Positions 11,299 through 23,645 of a DNA stretch of 64,000 bases are shown one piece after another. Position numbers and translations under genes: made by a program. The stretch's first letter is position 1, and every line of letters starts with the position of its first letter. Below the pieces are notes generated by a model. That model did no database searches, was not told the origin of the DNA, and worked only from the letters and a program-made list of their open reading frames with translations. The stretch is from Odobenus rosmarus divergens. Its lineage: Eukaryota; Chordata; Mammalia; Carnivora; Odobenidae. The stretch lies in contig NW_004450302.1 of NCBI RefSeq assembly GCF_000321225.1, positions 3,936,922 through 4,000,921 on the forward strand. Reading direction: 5' to 3'.

Positions 11299-12084
11299 GA
11301 ATATTACTCAGCCATCAAAAAGAATGAAATCTTGCCATTTGCAACTACATGGATGAAACTAGAGGGTATTATGCTAAGCAAAATAAGTCAGTTAGAGAAA
11401 GACAAATACCATATGATTTCACTCATATGTGGAATTTAAGAAAAAAAACAGATGAACATAGGGGAAGGGAAGGAAAAATAAAACAAGAGGAAAACAGAGG
11501 GGGAGACAAACTATAAGAGACTCTTAACTATAGGGAACAAACTGAGGGTTGCTGGAGGGGTGGGGTTGGGGGGATGGGGTGACTGGGTGCTAGACATTAA
11601 GGAGGGCACCTGATGGAATGAGCATTGGGTGTTGTATGCAGCTGATGAATCACTCAATTCTACCTCTGAAACTAATAATACACTATATGTTAAGAAAAAA
11701 AAAAAAGAAATTAAGATCTGGGCACTAAGTGTGCTCATTTCTAATTTGGTGTGGTTACTTCAAGGGGCTCTCAGTTGACAGAACAGTGAAATATATGTAC
11801 CCTAATCCTTGTAGATAAATATGTCTGTAAATATTTCTACAGGTAACCATCTGTATCTATATTAAGCTAAACATATAGTAATGCCTCCACCTCTAATCCA
11901 TAAATCATTCTATCATTCTAACCCCCTCTCCTTGCTTATCTACACCACTACACGGTGAGACACCTGGCCTTTCAGGTCTGCCACTCATTTCCCTTGAGTT
12001 CAATTCCAGGATACATCTATACCAGTATCAGAATTGTTAACCTGTACCTCTGTGGGCAAGAACTGTCTACTAGAGTGCAGTTCT

Positions 12085-12287
12085 TTTTTTTTTTTTTTTA
12101 AGATTTTATTTATTTATTTGACAGAGAGAGACACAGCGAGAGAGGGAACACAAGCAGGTGGATGGGAGAGGGAGAAGCAGGCTTCCCGCCAAGCAGGGAG
12201 CCCGATGCGGGGGGCTCGATCCCAGGACCCTGGGATCATGACCTGAGCCGAAGGCAGACGCTTAACAACTGAGCCACCCAGGCGCAC
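12085..12287 (-). mobile_element. Carnivore SINE
   Basis: Minus-strand SINE with a perfect 15-bp duplication, CTAGAGTGCAGTTCT, at 12070-12084 and 12288-12302. Confidence 0.95.
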
Positions 12288-12427
12288 CTAGAGTGCAGTT
12301 CTAATACACAGTTCCTATTGACTTTAGTCTCACAGATGCTACTCATTTCCAAAGCGACTTAGAACAGCACCTTCTCTCCCCATCTCCTTTTGTTATGTTG
12401 TTTCATACATTTGTAACAGATGCTTTT

Positions 12428-12499
12428 GCCACATTCTGCATTCTTTCCTGAGATCTCCCAATCGCCACATTCTGCATGCTTTCCTGGGCTCTCCCAACC
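12428..12499 (+). repeat. 36-bp tandem duplication (two units)
   Basis: Two adjacent 36-bp units begin GCCACATTCTGCAT and end TCTCCCAAYC, with a few mismatches. It lies within the L1 3' UTR relic. Confidence 0.9.
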
Positions 12500-12837
12500 T
12501 CCTAAATGATTTTTAAAATTCTCATACGTGGCTCTTCACTTTTTGTAAAGTTCCATGGGCTTGACAAATGCACAGTGGCATCATGGCGGCATGAGAGTTG
12601 TGATAGTTTCATCAGCCTAAAACAAAATCCTCTGTGCTTCAACCATTCACTCCTTCCTTCTTCCCCCACAAACTCCTTGCAAACATTGATATTTTCACCA
12701 TCACCATAATTTTGCCTTTTCCAGAATCATCTAATTGGAATCATATGTAGCCTTTTTAGACTGGTCTCTTTAACTTAGAAAAATACATTTAAAATTCATC
12801 CATATCGTTTCTTTTATCACTGAATAATATTCCTCTG

Positions 12838-12840
<3 letters not shown>

Positions 12841-12869
<29 letters not shown>
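12841..12869 (+). repeat. (AT)n microsatellite
   Basis: Fourteen AT units inside the ancient L1. Confidence 0.98.
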
Positions 12870-12872
<3 letters not shown>

Positions 12873-13632
12873 TATCCACTCACCCTTTGAAGACATCTTG
12901 ATCGGTTCCAGTTTCGGGCAATTATAAAGCTGCTAAAACATGTGTGTGGACATAAAGTTTTCAAGTCAGTTGGGTAAATGCTTCCGAGTGTGATTGCTGG
13001 ATCATATATTTAGCTTTGTAGGAAACTGCCAAACTGTCTTCCAAAGTGGCTGTACCACTTTGCATTCCCACCAGCAGTGAATGAGAGTTCCTCTTGCTCC
13101 CCATCCGTGCCAGTAATTGGTGGTGTCTGTTTTTAAAATTGGAGCCAATCTAATAGGTGTCTTGTTTTTGTTTTAATTTGCAATTCCCTAGTGACATATG
13201 ATGTCGGGTATCTTTTCCTATGTTTACTTGCCATTTGTGTATTTTCTTTGGGGGAGGTGTCTGTCCAGATTTTGTGCCCATTTTTTGATTGGTTTGTTTT
13301 CTTGTTGAGTTTTAAGACTTCTTTGTATATTTTGGATACAAGTCATTTTTCAGAAATATGTTCTGTAAATATTTTTTTTCCCAGACTGTAGCTTGTCTTT
13401 TCATTCTCCTAACAGTGTCTTCGAAAAGAAGATTTTTATTTTAATGAAGTCCAAGTTAGCAACTTGCTTTTTCACGGATCCCGGTTTTGGGGTCATAGCT
13501 AAGAAATCTTTGCCTAACCCAAGTTATAAAATAAACAATATCTTATTAATAGCAATCATTAATATTTTATTAATAAAATTAAAAATACTTTCTTTTATGT
13601 TTTCTTCTAGAAATTGTATAATTTTAAGTTTT

Positions 13633-13820
13633 TTTTAAAGATTTTATTTATTTATTTGAGAGAGAATGAGAGATAGAGAGCACGAGAGGGAAGAGGGTCA
13701 GAGGGAGAAGCAGACTCCCTGCTGAGCAGGGAGCCCGATGCGGGACTCGATCCCGGGACTCCAGGATCATGACCTGAGCCAAAGGCAGTCACTTAACCAA
13801 CTGAGCCACCCAGGCACCCT
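13633..13820 (-). mobile_element. Carnivore SINE
   Basis: Minus-strand SINE with a perfect 17-bp duplication, GTATAATTTTAAGTTTT, at 13616-13632 and 13821-13837. The body is nearly identical to the copy at 4950. Confidence 0.95.
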
Positions 13821-14177
13821 GTATAATTTTAAGTTTTACCTTTAGGAAAAACTTTAAGTCTATGACAAATTTTGAGTTTGTTTTTGTATATGCTGTGATA
13901 TGTGGGTCAGGTTTTTTTTTTTTTTTTTTTGCATACAGATATCCGCTTGTTCTAGCACCGTTTGTTAAAAAGACTGTCCTTTCTCCACGAACTGCCTTGG
14001 TGCCTTTGTCAACAATCAGTGGCCCGTACATGTGTGTGGGTTATTTCTGGACTCTATTCTGTTCCACTGGTCTATTTGTCTATCTTTACACCAATACCAT
14101 ATTGTTTTGATTATTATAGCTCTACAAGAAGACTTGAAATCGGGTAGTGTTCGCTCTCCAACTTTGTTGTTCTTTTT

Positions 14178-14294
14178 TCTTTTTTTAAAGTTTTCATTTG
14201 TTTATTTAAGTCATCTCTACACCCAACGTGGGGCTCGAAATCACGACCCCGAGATCCAGAGTCACACGCTCCACCCACTGAGCCAGCAGGCACC
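14178..14294 (-). mobile_element. Older carnivore SINE
   Basis: Minus-strand copy of the short type: AAGTCATCTCTACACCCAAC, then ATCACGACCCCGAGATCCAG and a CTGAGCCAGCAGGCACC head. Flanks TTGTTCTTTTTTC / TCGTTCCTCTTTTTC are imperfect duplicates. Confidence 0.8.
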
Positions 14295-15511
14295 TCGTTC
14301 CTCTTTTTCAAAAGCAGGTCCAGAGCAGCACTTGGTCTAGGGCCAGTTACTCCCCATTCCCGGGTAGTCTCCCCAACGCTGCATGGGTTGTGAGCTTTTC
14401 CAGTCCAGCTGGTGAGAACAGACACTCTTGCCAGATGGGCACTCCTTTCAGAGGAGAGATCATCTTTCCCAGCCTTGGGTCGTTTCCTCACCCATGTGCG
14501 CGGATCAGTACTCAGCCTAACACTCAAGGGGTCCCCTCTGCAGATCTGGGGGTACCCTCTGTGCAGACCTCTCCTCCCGGGTACTCTCTCCTGCCAACTC
14601 TAGACGCCATGTGCCTAGCTCTCCACCACCAGCCCCGCCCCAGACTCTCACTTCTACCCGTTCTGTCTGGGAGCCCCCCTATCCCCCTGCCTGGGCCCTG
14701 CCTCGATCTCTCCCCCTGGGCCACAGCCTGGAAACCCTCTCCAGGCAGGAAGCTGGGGGATCGCAGGGCTCAGCTTGTTGTTTCCTTGTTTCCTGTCCCT
14801 CGGGGATTACTGTCCTTCGTTGCCTGACCTTGTTTCACACATTCTGTCTGTCTGGTTGTTTGGGTTGTATTGGGAGGGAGGGCAAACATAATCCCTGTTA
14901 CTCCGTCCGGGGCAGAAGCTAAGGGAGTGTAAAGACTCTTCCAGCTTGAAATCTTGCCATTAATTAAGAGTCCTGGCTGATCTCCCTGTGCCACCTCGGT
15001 CTCCTTGCTAAGTCCAGGGAGACCCTGCCGGGGTGCAGGAAGGGGAGACGGGTTGGACAGGGTGAACCGTGCAGGTCATGGAGGCAGGGGTGGGCCGGGG
15101 GCTACAGGCAAATGGGAAGTAGGAGAGCAGCCCCCCAGAGGAGCAGAAAGGGAGGGCAGAACCAGATTTTCCTGGGCCCAGATGTGCTTCTTCCCTCCAG
15201 GAGGCGGAGGGGAGCCCCTGTTGTGTGAGAGGCTCTGGCCTGGAGATTTCACGGGAGTCCAGAGCTCCACCCCGTGCCCCGCGTGGTGCTAAGGACTGGG
15301 GGGCAGGGGACAGCTCACGGTAAGTATTTTATTGTGCCCCTGAAGATTCTGAGGGCGGGGGCTGGTGTGGCCCTATCGTGTCAGCCTGGCAACTTGCTGA
15401 AAGTGCACCCCCTGGAGATTCGGCTTCAGTGGGTCTGGGCCTCGGAGCCCCAGGTGATTCTCATGGTCTGGGATTCCATCTTGGGAAGCACTGTTCCATG
15501 CAGTGGGCATC
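14295..15511. other. Intergenic, nothing recognised
   Basis: GC content rises sharply after the L1 block. No domain-bearing frame. Confidence 0.55.
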
Positions 15512-15526
15512 TGTCACCCACAATTT

Positions 15527-15708
15527 TTTTTTTTTTTTTTACTTGAGAGAGAGCGAGTGAGCCCAAGTGGGGTCAGCAGCAGAGGCAGAGGGAGAAGCAG
15601 ACTCCCCGTGGAGCAGGGAACCAGATGCAGGGCTCGATCCCAGGACCCTGGGACCACAATCTGAGCCGAAGGCAGACGCTTCACTGACTGAGCCACCCAG
15701 GTGCCCCA
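15527..15708 (-). mobile_element. Carnivore SINE
   Basis: Minus-strand SINE with a 15-bp duplication, TGTCACCCACAATTT, at 15512-15526 and 15709-15723. Confidence 0.95.
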
Positions 15709-15723
15709 TGTCACCCACAATTT

Positions 15724-16989
15724 GCTGGGAAGGTGGCAGGTCGCATAGTCTCTGTGTGCTGGGAATCTCCCAGTCGGGAGCCCAGTGGGAAATAGAGGTC
15801 TGGGAAGAACACTGGCTGATGGGGAGGGAAGGAGCCCAGGCAGGCAGAGGTAAGCCTGCAGGGGAGGCTGTCAGCACCCTTTCAAGTCCCTGGTGTCCTG
15901 GGCTTTCTCCCATCCCAGATCTTATCTTTGGGTGCCTGTGACCAGACGGAGCTTTCTCCGGGGCACCTCAGGATCCCTGGGGCAGGAGAAGGGGGCAGAT
16001 CAAAGGGCAGGCGCCCTGACAAGGGAATCTGAGATGCCTTCTTTGTCTGCATCCTAGAGAGGCCCTGCCTGAGACAGGATGGATGGGAGCCCTGGGCCAG
16101 GGGCTAGGGAGAGGGGGTGTGAGCAGAGAAACACAATCCTGGGGTATTCACTGTGGACAAAAGGGTTTGGAGAGGGGGTCAGGCTCCTCTCACCAGCTGC
16201 TCTGGCTGGAGGCTTCCAGCAAGGTCTTGGGACATCTGGGTCAGGTTCTCTTCAGGGGCAGAGAAGACCCAAAGGGGGTGGCGTTTGCAACCCTATTGGT
16301 TGGGGGACCCAGGTTACTCACACCCAGAAGGAAGCCTAGGAGCAGAGCTGGGGAGAGGGTGATGCAGTAGGAAATAGACCCCTCCCAGATTCTCCAATCC
16401 CAGACACCCCTGACATCCTTGTCCCTCCTGGGAGAACAGACCAGCCACTTGGGTGTAACACTATCCCTAGGCTCTGGGCTGCCCCACATCTGGAGCCCCA
16501 GCTGCCGACCCACCATGGAGGCTGTGAACTCTTCCCCTGAAGCCTGCCTGGTCCCAACAACAGGAGAAGAGCCGAGGGGAGCAGCAGCTGTGTGTGTTGG
16601 GCTGTCTGGGTCACAGGCAGGCGCCGGGGTTCTCAAGGGGGGCCAGAAGGGGGGAGGATCCGTGTCTCACCTGCCTTTATGGTAATTTGGGGGCTTACAG
16701 TTGGTGTTAGGGTTGGGGGGTGTGTTTGGGATACTGTTAACCTTATCCCAACTTTGGTCTGAATTCAAGGAAACCCAGAGACGAGGACCCCCAAACCATG
16801 TACACTCCAAGTCCCCCACTGAGACCTACTGGACTCCACATAAGCTCACTGGACCACACCTCAATACTGCCAGGCCGGATCTGGAGGTGGAGATGGCTGG
16901 GGGCTGGGGCAGGGCACGGGGTTCCCTCATACCCCATGGCCCCTACCCCCGCCCCCGGCATCCTGCCCTGAGGTTCGGTTGTTCTCAAG
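15724..16989. other. Intergenic, nothing recognised
   Basis: GC-rich, repeat-poor, no coding signal. Confidence 0.55.
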
Positions 16990-17520
16990 CCCCCTGGATT
17001 TGTTGCTGAGTAACAAAGTGCCACAAATTTAACAGCTTACAAAACAACCACATTTATTATGTCATGGTTTCCAGGGGTCAGAGTCTGGGTCCAGCTTCAC
17101 GTCAGGGTCTCACAAGGTGACCGCACTCCTTCCTGAGTTCGGGTCCCCTTCCGAGCTCCCTCTTTTCTTGGAAGAATTCAGTCCGCCTTCTGGAGGCTGC
17201 CCTCAGCTCCTTGCCATGGGATCCTCTCACTACAGGGCAGGTGACTTCCTCAAGGCCAACAAGAGGCTCTTTCTGATCCCCCACTTAAGAGCTTTCACCC
17301 GATTAAGCCAGACCCACCCAGAACCAGCTCCCTTTGATAACTTGAAATCAACTGATTTAGAACTTTAGTTACATCTGCAAAAGCCCCTCACCTGTGTCGT
17401 ATTTTATCGGCTAAAAGCAAGTCACAGGTTCTGTCCACGCTCAGGGGGACGGGATTATCTGAAGGTGTGATTCACTGGGCATCACCTTAGCTTTGCCTCT
17501 GCCACACCATCCACTGGGGG
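16990..17520 (+). mobile_element. Ancient interspersed repeat, family uncertain
   Basis: AACAAAGTGCCACAAATTTA and CATTTATTATGTCATGGTTT start it. Later come TAGTTACATCTGCAAAAGCC and AAGCAAGTCACAGGTTCTGT. I recognise the order as a common mammalian repeat (MLT/LTR- or MER-like) but cannot name it securely. Confidence 0.45.
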
Positions 17521-20244
17521 TCTTTGTAACGTAACTACGTCTCCTTCGCAGACCCCTGCCATTTCTGGGCTGTGTGACAGCGACCGTGCCCCAAGCCCGG
17601 GGAAGGGGGCCAGGTATGGACCCTTTCTTTTCTCGACTTCTACTTAACAAAGGGCAGTTGAATGTGCACAAGGCATGCGGATTAGTGAGACCATGACCCT
17701 GGCCTCTGAGACCCTCATCCTCAAGGGGGAGGCCAACCCCACATAAAGAAGCCATTTTATACCTTTAGGGGTGTCCAGGAAACCTTCTGAAAGGAAGGAT
17801 ACTCTGAGCTGGCTCCGGTGGGATTGTGAAGGCAGCCAAAGTTGGGAGCCGGCAGGGGAAGGGCTGTTCTGGCAAAGGGACAGCTTGATGGCAGTAAATT
17901 TGGGGAGCATTATGGCTGCTGACCACAGGGCTTCAGACTGAAAGACAGACTAGAAAGCTGAGAGGGAGGGCCGAGAAGGGACCAGCTGGGGAAGCAGCAC
18001 GGGGTCGCGAACGTGAACTTCTACGAGCCGGGGAACGAGACATGACAATATCTTGTCATGGACCCCTCCTGAGAGTCCCGCCTCCCTCTCTGTATTGAGC
18101 CCCCACAACGAGACAGACACGGTTTGATGCTGTGAACCCAATATTGAATCAGCAGAGTGGGGACCTCAGGGATCTCAGATGAGTCAGGGACACAGACATT
18201 AACCAAGTCACTAGTTACATCTGGAATATGCGCTAGGAGGTGTGAACAGGCTATTAAGAGCAAAGACCTGAACCCTGACCTAGTCTGATGAGTCCACTGA
18301 GGCTGGGGGCGGGTGAAGGTGGCCCGTGTGTCACACCCCAGCAGCGCCAAGATCACAGGAGAGCACCTGGCCTGCTCTCCCACATGCATCTTCAGTCTGA
18401 AAGCAGACTGTCCCTAATGCTCATCCTCTCTCAAAGCAAGGCCACCAACACTGCTGCGTGCCCAGGTCTGGGCCAGCAGGCTCGCTCCCTCTGCCTTCAC
18501 ACGCTGCACAGGCAGAGGCCACCGCCAGCCGGAGGAGCGCAGCCCTGGGTCCCCAGGCCCGGGAAGCCCCGATCCTGCTGCACTGGCTCGCAGCTCTGCA
18601 GACCCAGCCCCAGATGTTCTCACGCCCCGTCGTCCCAGACACAGGCCCAGACAACTGCGCAGCTGGCTGGCTGGCCTGTGGGACAGGAGGGCAGAGAGGG
18701 GACACCTCAGGCACACACAGCCAACTCCCTGAGCCAAAGCACACAGCGGTCAGAGGCCTGAGCAAGCAGGCTTTGTGTGGGTTTGTGTGTGGGGGAGGTT
18801 AACTCCTTCTCTCCCAGCACGGCCCCAAGAAGTCCCCCACGAACTCATCTCTGCCATTCCCCTGCCTCCAGCTGGATGTCCCCAGTCCTTAACCGACTCT
18901 TTGGGCTGGACAAGGAGAGTCCTTCCTTGCTCTCCAGCGAACAAGCTCACTCATTCACTCCTGTGTACAGAAACAAAACCCAGTTGTGGTCCCCCAGTGA
19001 GCCAGGGTCTGAAAGTTCTTTCTGTTGTCTAACCTTGCTCCCACCCTACCTGGGTCACAGCTGTCCATCTGCTATGGCAGCGGCTGACCGCCCCCCTCTC
19101 ATCTCTAATTCCCCTCAGCCTCCAAGCAGAGAGCCAGGAAATGGGTCTAGGAACAGTGGGAGCAGAAGAGGGGGGGGGCGGGTCTGGAGGAGGCCCCTGT
19201 GGCCCCCGGACAGGTGGCTGAGGTCTCTGCTACCGTGTCTGTAAGATGGTGTCCGTGCTGAGCCCGTAGACCCATGTTGGCACACAGTAACTGCTCCGCC
19301 AGCACCCTCCTCGATCCTTCCCACAAGAGCAGTGCCTGGCTTTCGCCAGGCAGAGACCCAGTCTGAACCATCTCGAATTCACACTTTAGTGGCCGAGACG
19401 GACACTGATCATGTAGGCAACCAGCAAACAGGATCATCCCAGACTGTGACAGGTGACAGGAAGGGACTTAGAAGGTGGCGAGCAGAGCTCTGGGTGGATG
19501 GTTGGGAGGCAGCGTGGGGGTGGGCTGGGTGTTCATAGAGGGAGGCCGTTGGCCCCTCTCTCCAAGTCTGTGTCTTGGTGTGCGGACAGAGATTTGCAGG
19601 TGAGCAGGCACCAGGCCTTGTGCCCGAGACTTCCAGGTCCTGATGGATGCTCAGAGAGACACAGGTTACAGGAGTCCAGAGCGGGCAGGGGGGAGGAGTG
19701 AGGCTTGGGACCACTGGGGAGAACTTTGAGGCTGGGATGATGGAGGTCCTGTGAGGCCAGGTGTGAAAGGCTCTGAGTGCCAGGCAAGGAGTCGGGATCC
19801 TCCTGGGGCAGTGGGGAGCCATGGAAGGTGTAAGGCTCGGAAGTGACAGTTTCAGGTGCAGGTTTTAGAAGGACCATTCTGGCTGTGGTGAGAAGAGATT
19901 GGAAGGGCTGCCCCCCCCCCCGCCCAAGGGTAGAGGGAGCCAGGGAGCCCAGGCAGGGGCCACGTCTGTGTTTAGGAGGAGAATCAGTAGCTCCTGGAGA
20001 CTTCCTGGACCTGCAAGGGGAGAAGCGCATTCCCCCCAGAAGCCAGACTGGGACTCTGCACATACTGTTCACTTCAGCATCTCTCAGTGAGCGCCCGCGG
20101 GGGGCCGGGTGTAGTGCTGGTGCGGAGAGATCTGCAAACAAGTCCGATGAGGATCTTGCAGAGACCCCAGCCCTGGGGGAAGACAGACATGACACGGACC
20201 GCAAGGGGAAGGATGGACTTACGAATTAAAGGAAAGTGGGACGG
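17521..20244. other. Intergenic, nothing recognised
   Basis: Long overlapping frames (for example 19533-20204 minus) lack any family signature. Some text such as GGACCATTCTGGCTGTGGTG may be an old repeat. Confidence 0.5.
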
Positions 20245-20375
20245 GCTGTCTGCTCTAGACCTGGGCTCCCTGAGGGCAGGGGCGGTGTCTCCCCTTCACC
20301 CTAGAGATGCCTGAGGTCAGGGCAGTGTTTTCTCCATGAGGCTGGAGGGTCCCTACGAGAGGGTCTGCCTCCTGC
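20245..20375 (+). repeat. Degenerate tandem units related to the NXPH3 intron repeat
   Basis: GGGCTCCCTGAGGGCAGGGG, then AGATGCCTGAGGTCAGGGCA and TCCATGAGGCTGGAGGGTCC: about three ~40-bp units of the same style as 37150-37530. Confidence 0.4.
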
Positions 20376-22929
20376 CAGTGCTGGGGCTGGTCGCCCGCCC
20401 TGCTCCCCACCCCTCCCAAGGGGCTGAAAGGAGAGGGGAGCGGGTTGTGACATCCTGAAACACTCGCAGGCTGCCTGCCATTTCCTGGATGAGTCCACCG
20501 CTGCTGGGGTGGCAGGACCCCCACCCCCGCCCACCTCAGGCACACCTCTGTGGTGTGGCCAGGCCTGGGGACAGTCAGCTGCCCACGGAGTCTCCCCTGG
20601 GGCTCAGCCCTGCTGCCCCCTGCCCTCCCCCCAGCTGTAAGCTCACTCAGCTGCTGACCTCAGGGGGCAGCGCTCACTGGGACACTGGGCTGAGACCACA
20701 GGTCCACACTCACCGTCAGGAGGGGCCTGAGGGCAGGAGCAGGGCTGGAAGAAGACCCAAGAGAGGTTGCTAGAACAAGGAGGGTCTAGGAACAAGTTCT
20801 GGGAGGCCTCAGGCCTCTCCCCTCAATTCCTGTGGGCCCTGGGCAAGCCCTTTCTGTTCTCTTGGCCTGTTTTCCCACGACGGGATGGGCTGAGGAGGGT
20901 CACTGCAGTCCTTTCTGGCCCTCAGGCTTTCCCCTTCAATTACAAAAGGGACGGTCCATCTTGGAAAACCGCAAGGTCAGGAGACCTCACGTGAGAGCCC
21001 CATGAAGCCAAATGAGAGGACGTGCTCCAGCGTGAGAGAGTTGAGGCTGATACTAAGGACCTTCCGGAAGGAAGGGGTATGGGTCCCTGCACAGGCCCTG
21101 TTTCACTGTTTCCCAGGACCCCACCTGGCTGAATAGCAAGAAGGACCTGTGGCCAAGGCAGCATGGGGGTGGGGTTCGTGGGGGCGGGTACCTCCTGGCA
21201 GGATTGGGTCCTGGTCAGGCTGGATTTCCCTTCCAGGCATGCTGACATTTGACCTTTGACCTTTGGCTTAGTCGTGCTCTAAGGCTGATTGTCCACCCCC
21301 CACCCCCTTAGGGTTAGGATTGTGCAGAGCCCCAGGCCGGCTCTGAGAGGGGCTGGCAATCGGTCCGTCTGTCTGGTCCGTTTGTCGGTGGAGCAGACAT
21401 AACCCCTGCTCTCAGGAGGCCCTCAGGGAGCTGTCATCCAATGGGCCATACTTGGCTTCTGCCTGCAGGGCCCCCAGTGGAAGGGAAGGGTCGTAGCCCC
21501 TGCGTCGGGGAAGAGAACTGTCCCGGGGAGATATGACCCAGGAGTCAGACAAACACCAGACCCCCAACTCTGGAGGCAGCTGGACCCCCAACTGCGTGTG
21601 AACCTGAAACTGGAGGCAGAGAGATGGCAGCGTGCCCAGCATGAGTGCAGTACGGCAGGGGGCTTACGGGGGCCAGGACACCATGCACCCCTCTGCCCCC
21701 CCGCCTGTCGGTAGACATGTGCAGGGGTGCAAGGGAAGGGGGGTGGGCGAAGGCCCCGCTGCAGGCTGTGAACACTTGTGGGCCGATGTCGGGTGCCTGT
21801 GCTCAGGCCTGGGGGATGGGGGTGCCCAGGTGAGTGGTTCTAGATGCTGGAGCAGGCTCCCCATGGAGACTGCCGGCAGTGCATGCACATGCGTCAGGAT
21901 GTGGACCCCTGGTGAGGTGGGGAGCCTGGGCCCATTGAGCCCCATGAAGTCGTGCTCGGTGTTCTGCATGCCCTCCCCAGGCCTGGGGTCTCCTGCACAG
22001 AGAGGGGGGTGTCAGAGGGCTGTGTGAGTCTCCCCCAGATCCATCGATCTGTGCTCTAAGCTTCAGAGCAGGCCCCAGGGGCAACCCCCGGGACCCTGTA
22101 TGCCCACCTCCAGGCCTTTTGTCTGCCCTTGATCCCTGTCCTGTGCCTAGCAACTGTGCCTGACCTTCGAATGCAGGCTGGGCCAGCTGTCACTGTGACA
22201 TCCATTCTCCTCGGAGGGCTGGGAGCGCCCACCCAGCTCCCAGCCCCCCTCCCTCGCCCCTTTCCCCCTTCCCAAGACACTCCCACAGCTGGGGATCAGG
22301 CTGGTGGCACCTGGGAGCCTCCCCGGGCCATGGAGTCTCCTGGGGTTCTGAGCCTTAATCCCTGAGCTGGGAGAGAGCAAGGTGACAAGGAGCTCTGCTC
22401 CCGGCACCCCCAGAGCCCCCACTTTCCACTGCCCCTGCCCCGAGGACTGCCGGGGCCTCAGCCCAGGCCAGGAAGAAGTCTGCTCATTTGCATATCACTT
22501 ACATCTGATTTACATGTGCCTCCTGGTATGTCATTTCCAAGCAACCCTGGATTCTGATCTCAGGGGGTGCCGTGCCTTCTCTAGAGGCTTCCTGCTCTCC
22601 ACCCCCTCCCCCCATCCCGATGAGGCCTAAGGGAGAGTCACAGAGTCACACACACCCACAGCCCCAGTGCACTCGGCACACCCAACTCAGCTTCACCCAG
22701 GGGCCTGGGGCCTGCACTGGTCTCCGTGCCCCAGCTGGCTGCCAGACCCTCAAATGGGCAAGACTGGCAGGGGTCCTCACAGGAGGCAGCACTCATGAAG
22801 CTTTCCCCCCAGTGGGTCCCCAGGCCACTGCAGTCCTGCAGCTGGAACCTTCTCCCCACTGAGCTCTGCCCGCACTTTCTGGCTTCACGTGGCCACCTGG
22901 CCCAGACCTTGCCCCAGTAACCCTCAGCA
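20376..22929. other. Intergenic, nothing recognised
   Basis: GC-rich with CpG depletion; no gene or nameable repeat. Confidence 0.5.
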
Positions 22930-23060
22930 CAGCCTCCTTGGGTGGCTCTGCCTTCTTCTCGGATGGGCTTCCCTCTCGACAGCACACGCCTCAAGTCCCC
23001 CCTCAGATGTCACCTCCTGGGTGAATCAGGCAGAAGTCACCACGCCTCACCCCACAACTC
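22930..23060 (+). mobile_element. L2 fragment (weak)
   Basis: CCTCAGATGTCACCTCCTGG resembles the L2 segment 'TCAAATGTCACCTCCT'. Confidence 0.35.
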
Positions 23061-23170
23061 CAGACGCTGAGCAGAGGGCTGGAAAGACAGGGTTGGCCCC
23101 AGTATCTGTACAGGGGCTGCAGAGGGCTTTGGGGCCTGCGATCTTCCATTTGTAAGAAGGTACTAGCAGA

Positions 23171-23372
23171 GGGCGCCTGGGTGGCTCAGTCAGTTGAGCG
23201 GCTGCCTTCGGCTCAGGTGACAATCCCAGGGTCCTGGGATCGAGCCCCACGTCAGGCTCCTTCCTCAGCGGGGAGCCTGCTTCTCTCTCTCCCTCTGCCT
23301 GCCACTCCACCCGCTTGTGCTCTCCCTCTCTCTTTCTCTGTCAAATAAATAAATAAAATCTAAAAAAAAAAA
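23171..23372 (+). mobile_element. Carnivore SINE
   Basis: Plus-strand SINE, GGGCGCCTGGGTGGCTCAGT to AAATAAATAAATAAAATCTA and poly-A. The 16-bp duplication AGAAGGTACTAGCAGA lies at 23155-23170 and 23373-23388. Confidence 0.95.
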
Positions 23373-23489
23373 AGAAGGTACTAGCAGATTACGTGGAGAG
23401 CACTTGGGTCTAAATTATATTTTGTTTATTTTAGGGGGAGGAGCTTGTGCACCAGGGCCAGACAATGGTGCTTGCACACTTTCTGCTGC

Positions 23490-23605
23490 GAGCCTTTGGG
23501 CGAGTGTCGCAGACTTGGGCCTTGGTTTGCTAGTCTGTAACATGGGTTCACCGCAGGGGGTTATGAGGACCAAAAAGAGCTTGAACATTTATGGCCTGAA
23601 TTCTC
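23490..23605 (+). mobile_element. MIR relic (weak)
   Basis: CTTGGTTTGCTAGTCTGTAA and GGGGTTATGAGGACCAAAAA resemble the MIR 3' half. Confidence 0.45.
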
Positions 23606-23645
23606 ATTCATCAAACAGTACAGACTAATTTGGCTCCAAAGATTT

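Larger units (their letters stand above)
10567..11705 (+). mobile_element. Young 5'-truncated carnivore L1
   Basis: Plus-strand L1: ORF2 sequence (TTGCAAATGTCTTATCAGAT, GAACAGACATTTCTCC) before the gap, and the ORF2 end and 3' UTR after it (GGAATATTACTCAGCCATCA ... ACTAATAATACACTATATGT and poly-A). A perfect 16-bp target-site duplication, AGAAATTAAGATCTGG, lies at 10551-10566 and 11706-11721. A SINE at 10715 and a 470-bp gap lie inside. ORF2 is incomplete, so it is not autonomous. Confidence 0.93.
9244..14160 (-). mobile_element. Ancient L1 with long 3' UTR, third copy, heavily interrupted
   Basis: The plus strand is antisense of an L1M 3' UTR from 9244, for example GGTACATTTGTTACAATTAA and ATCAAGGGTACATACTAATA. 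It resumes after the young L1 insertion with GGCACTAAGTGTGCTC and runs through ORF2-end sequence (12770-14145). It is cut by SINEs at 9463, 12085 and 13633, by a CA repeat, an AT repeat and a plus-strand L1. Treating it as one element is an inference; two adjacent copies are possible. Confidence 0.7.

Noticed and set aside
10683..11327. Open frames of mostly unknown residues across 10.7-11.3 kb
   Set aside because: They arise from translating the N-run and the CA repeat.
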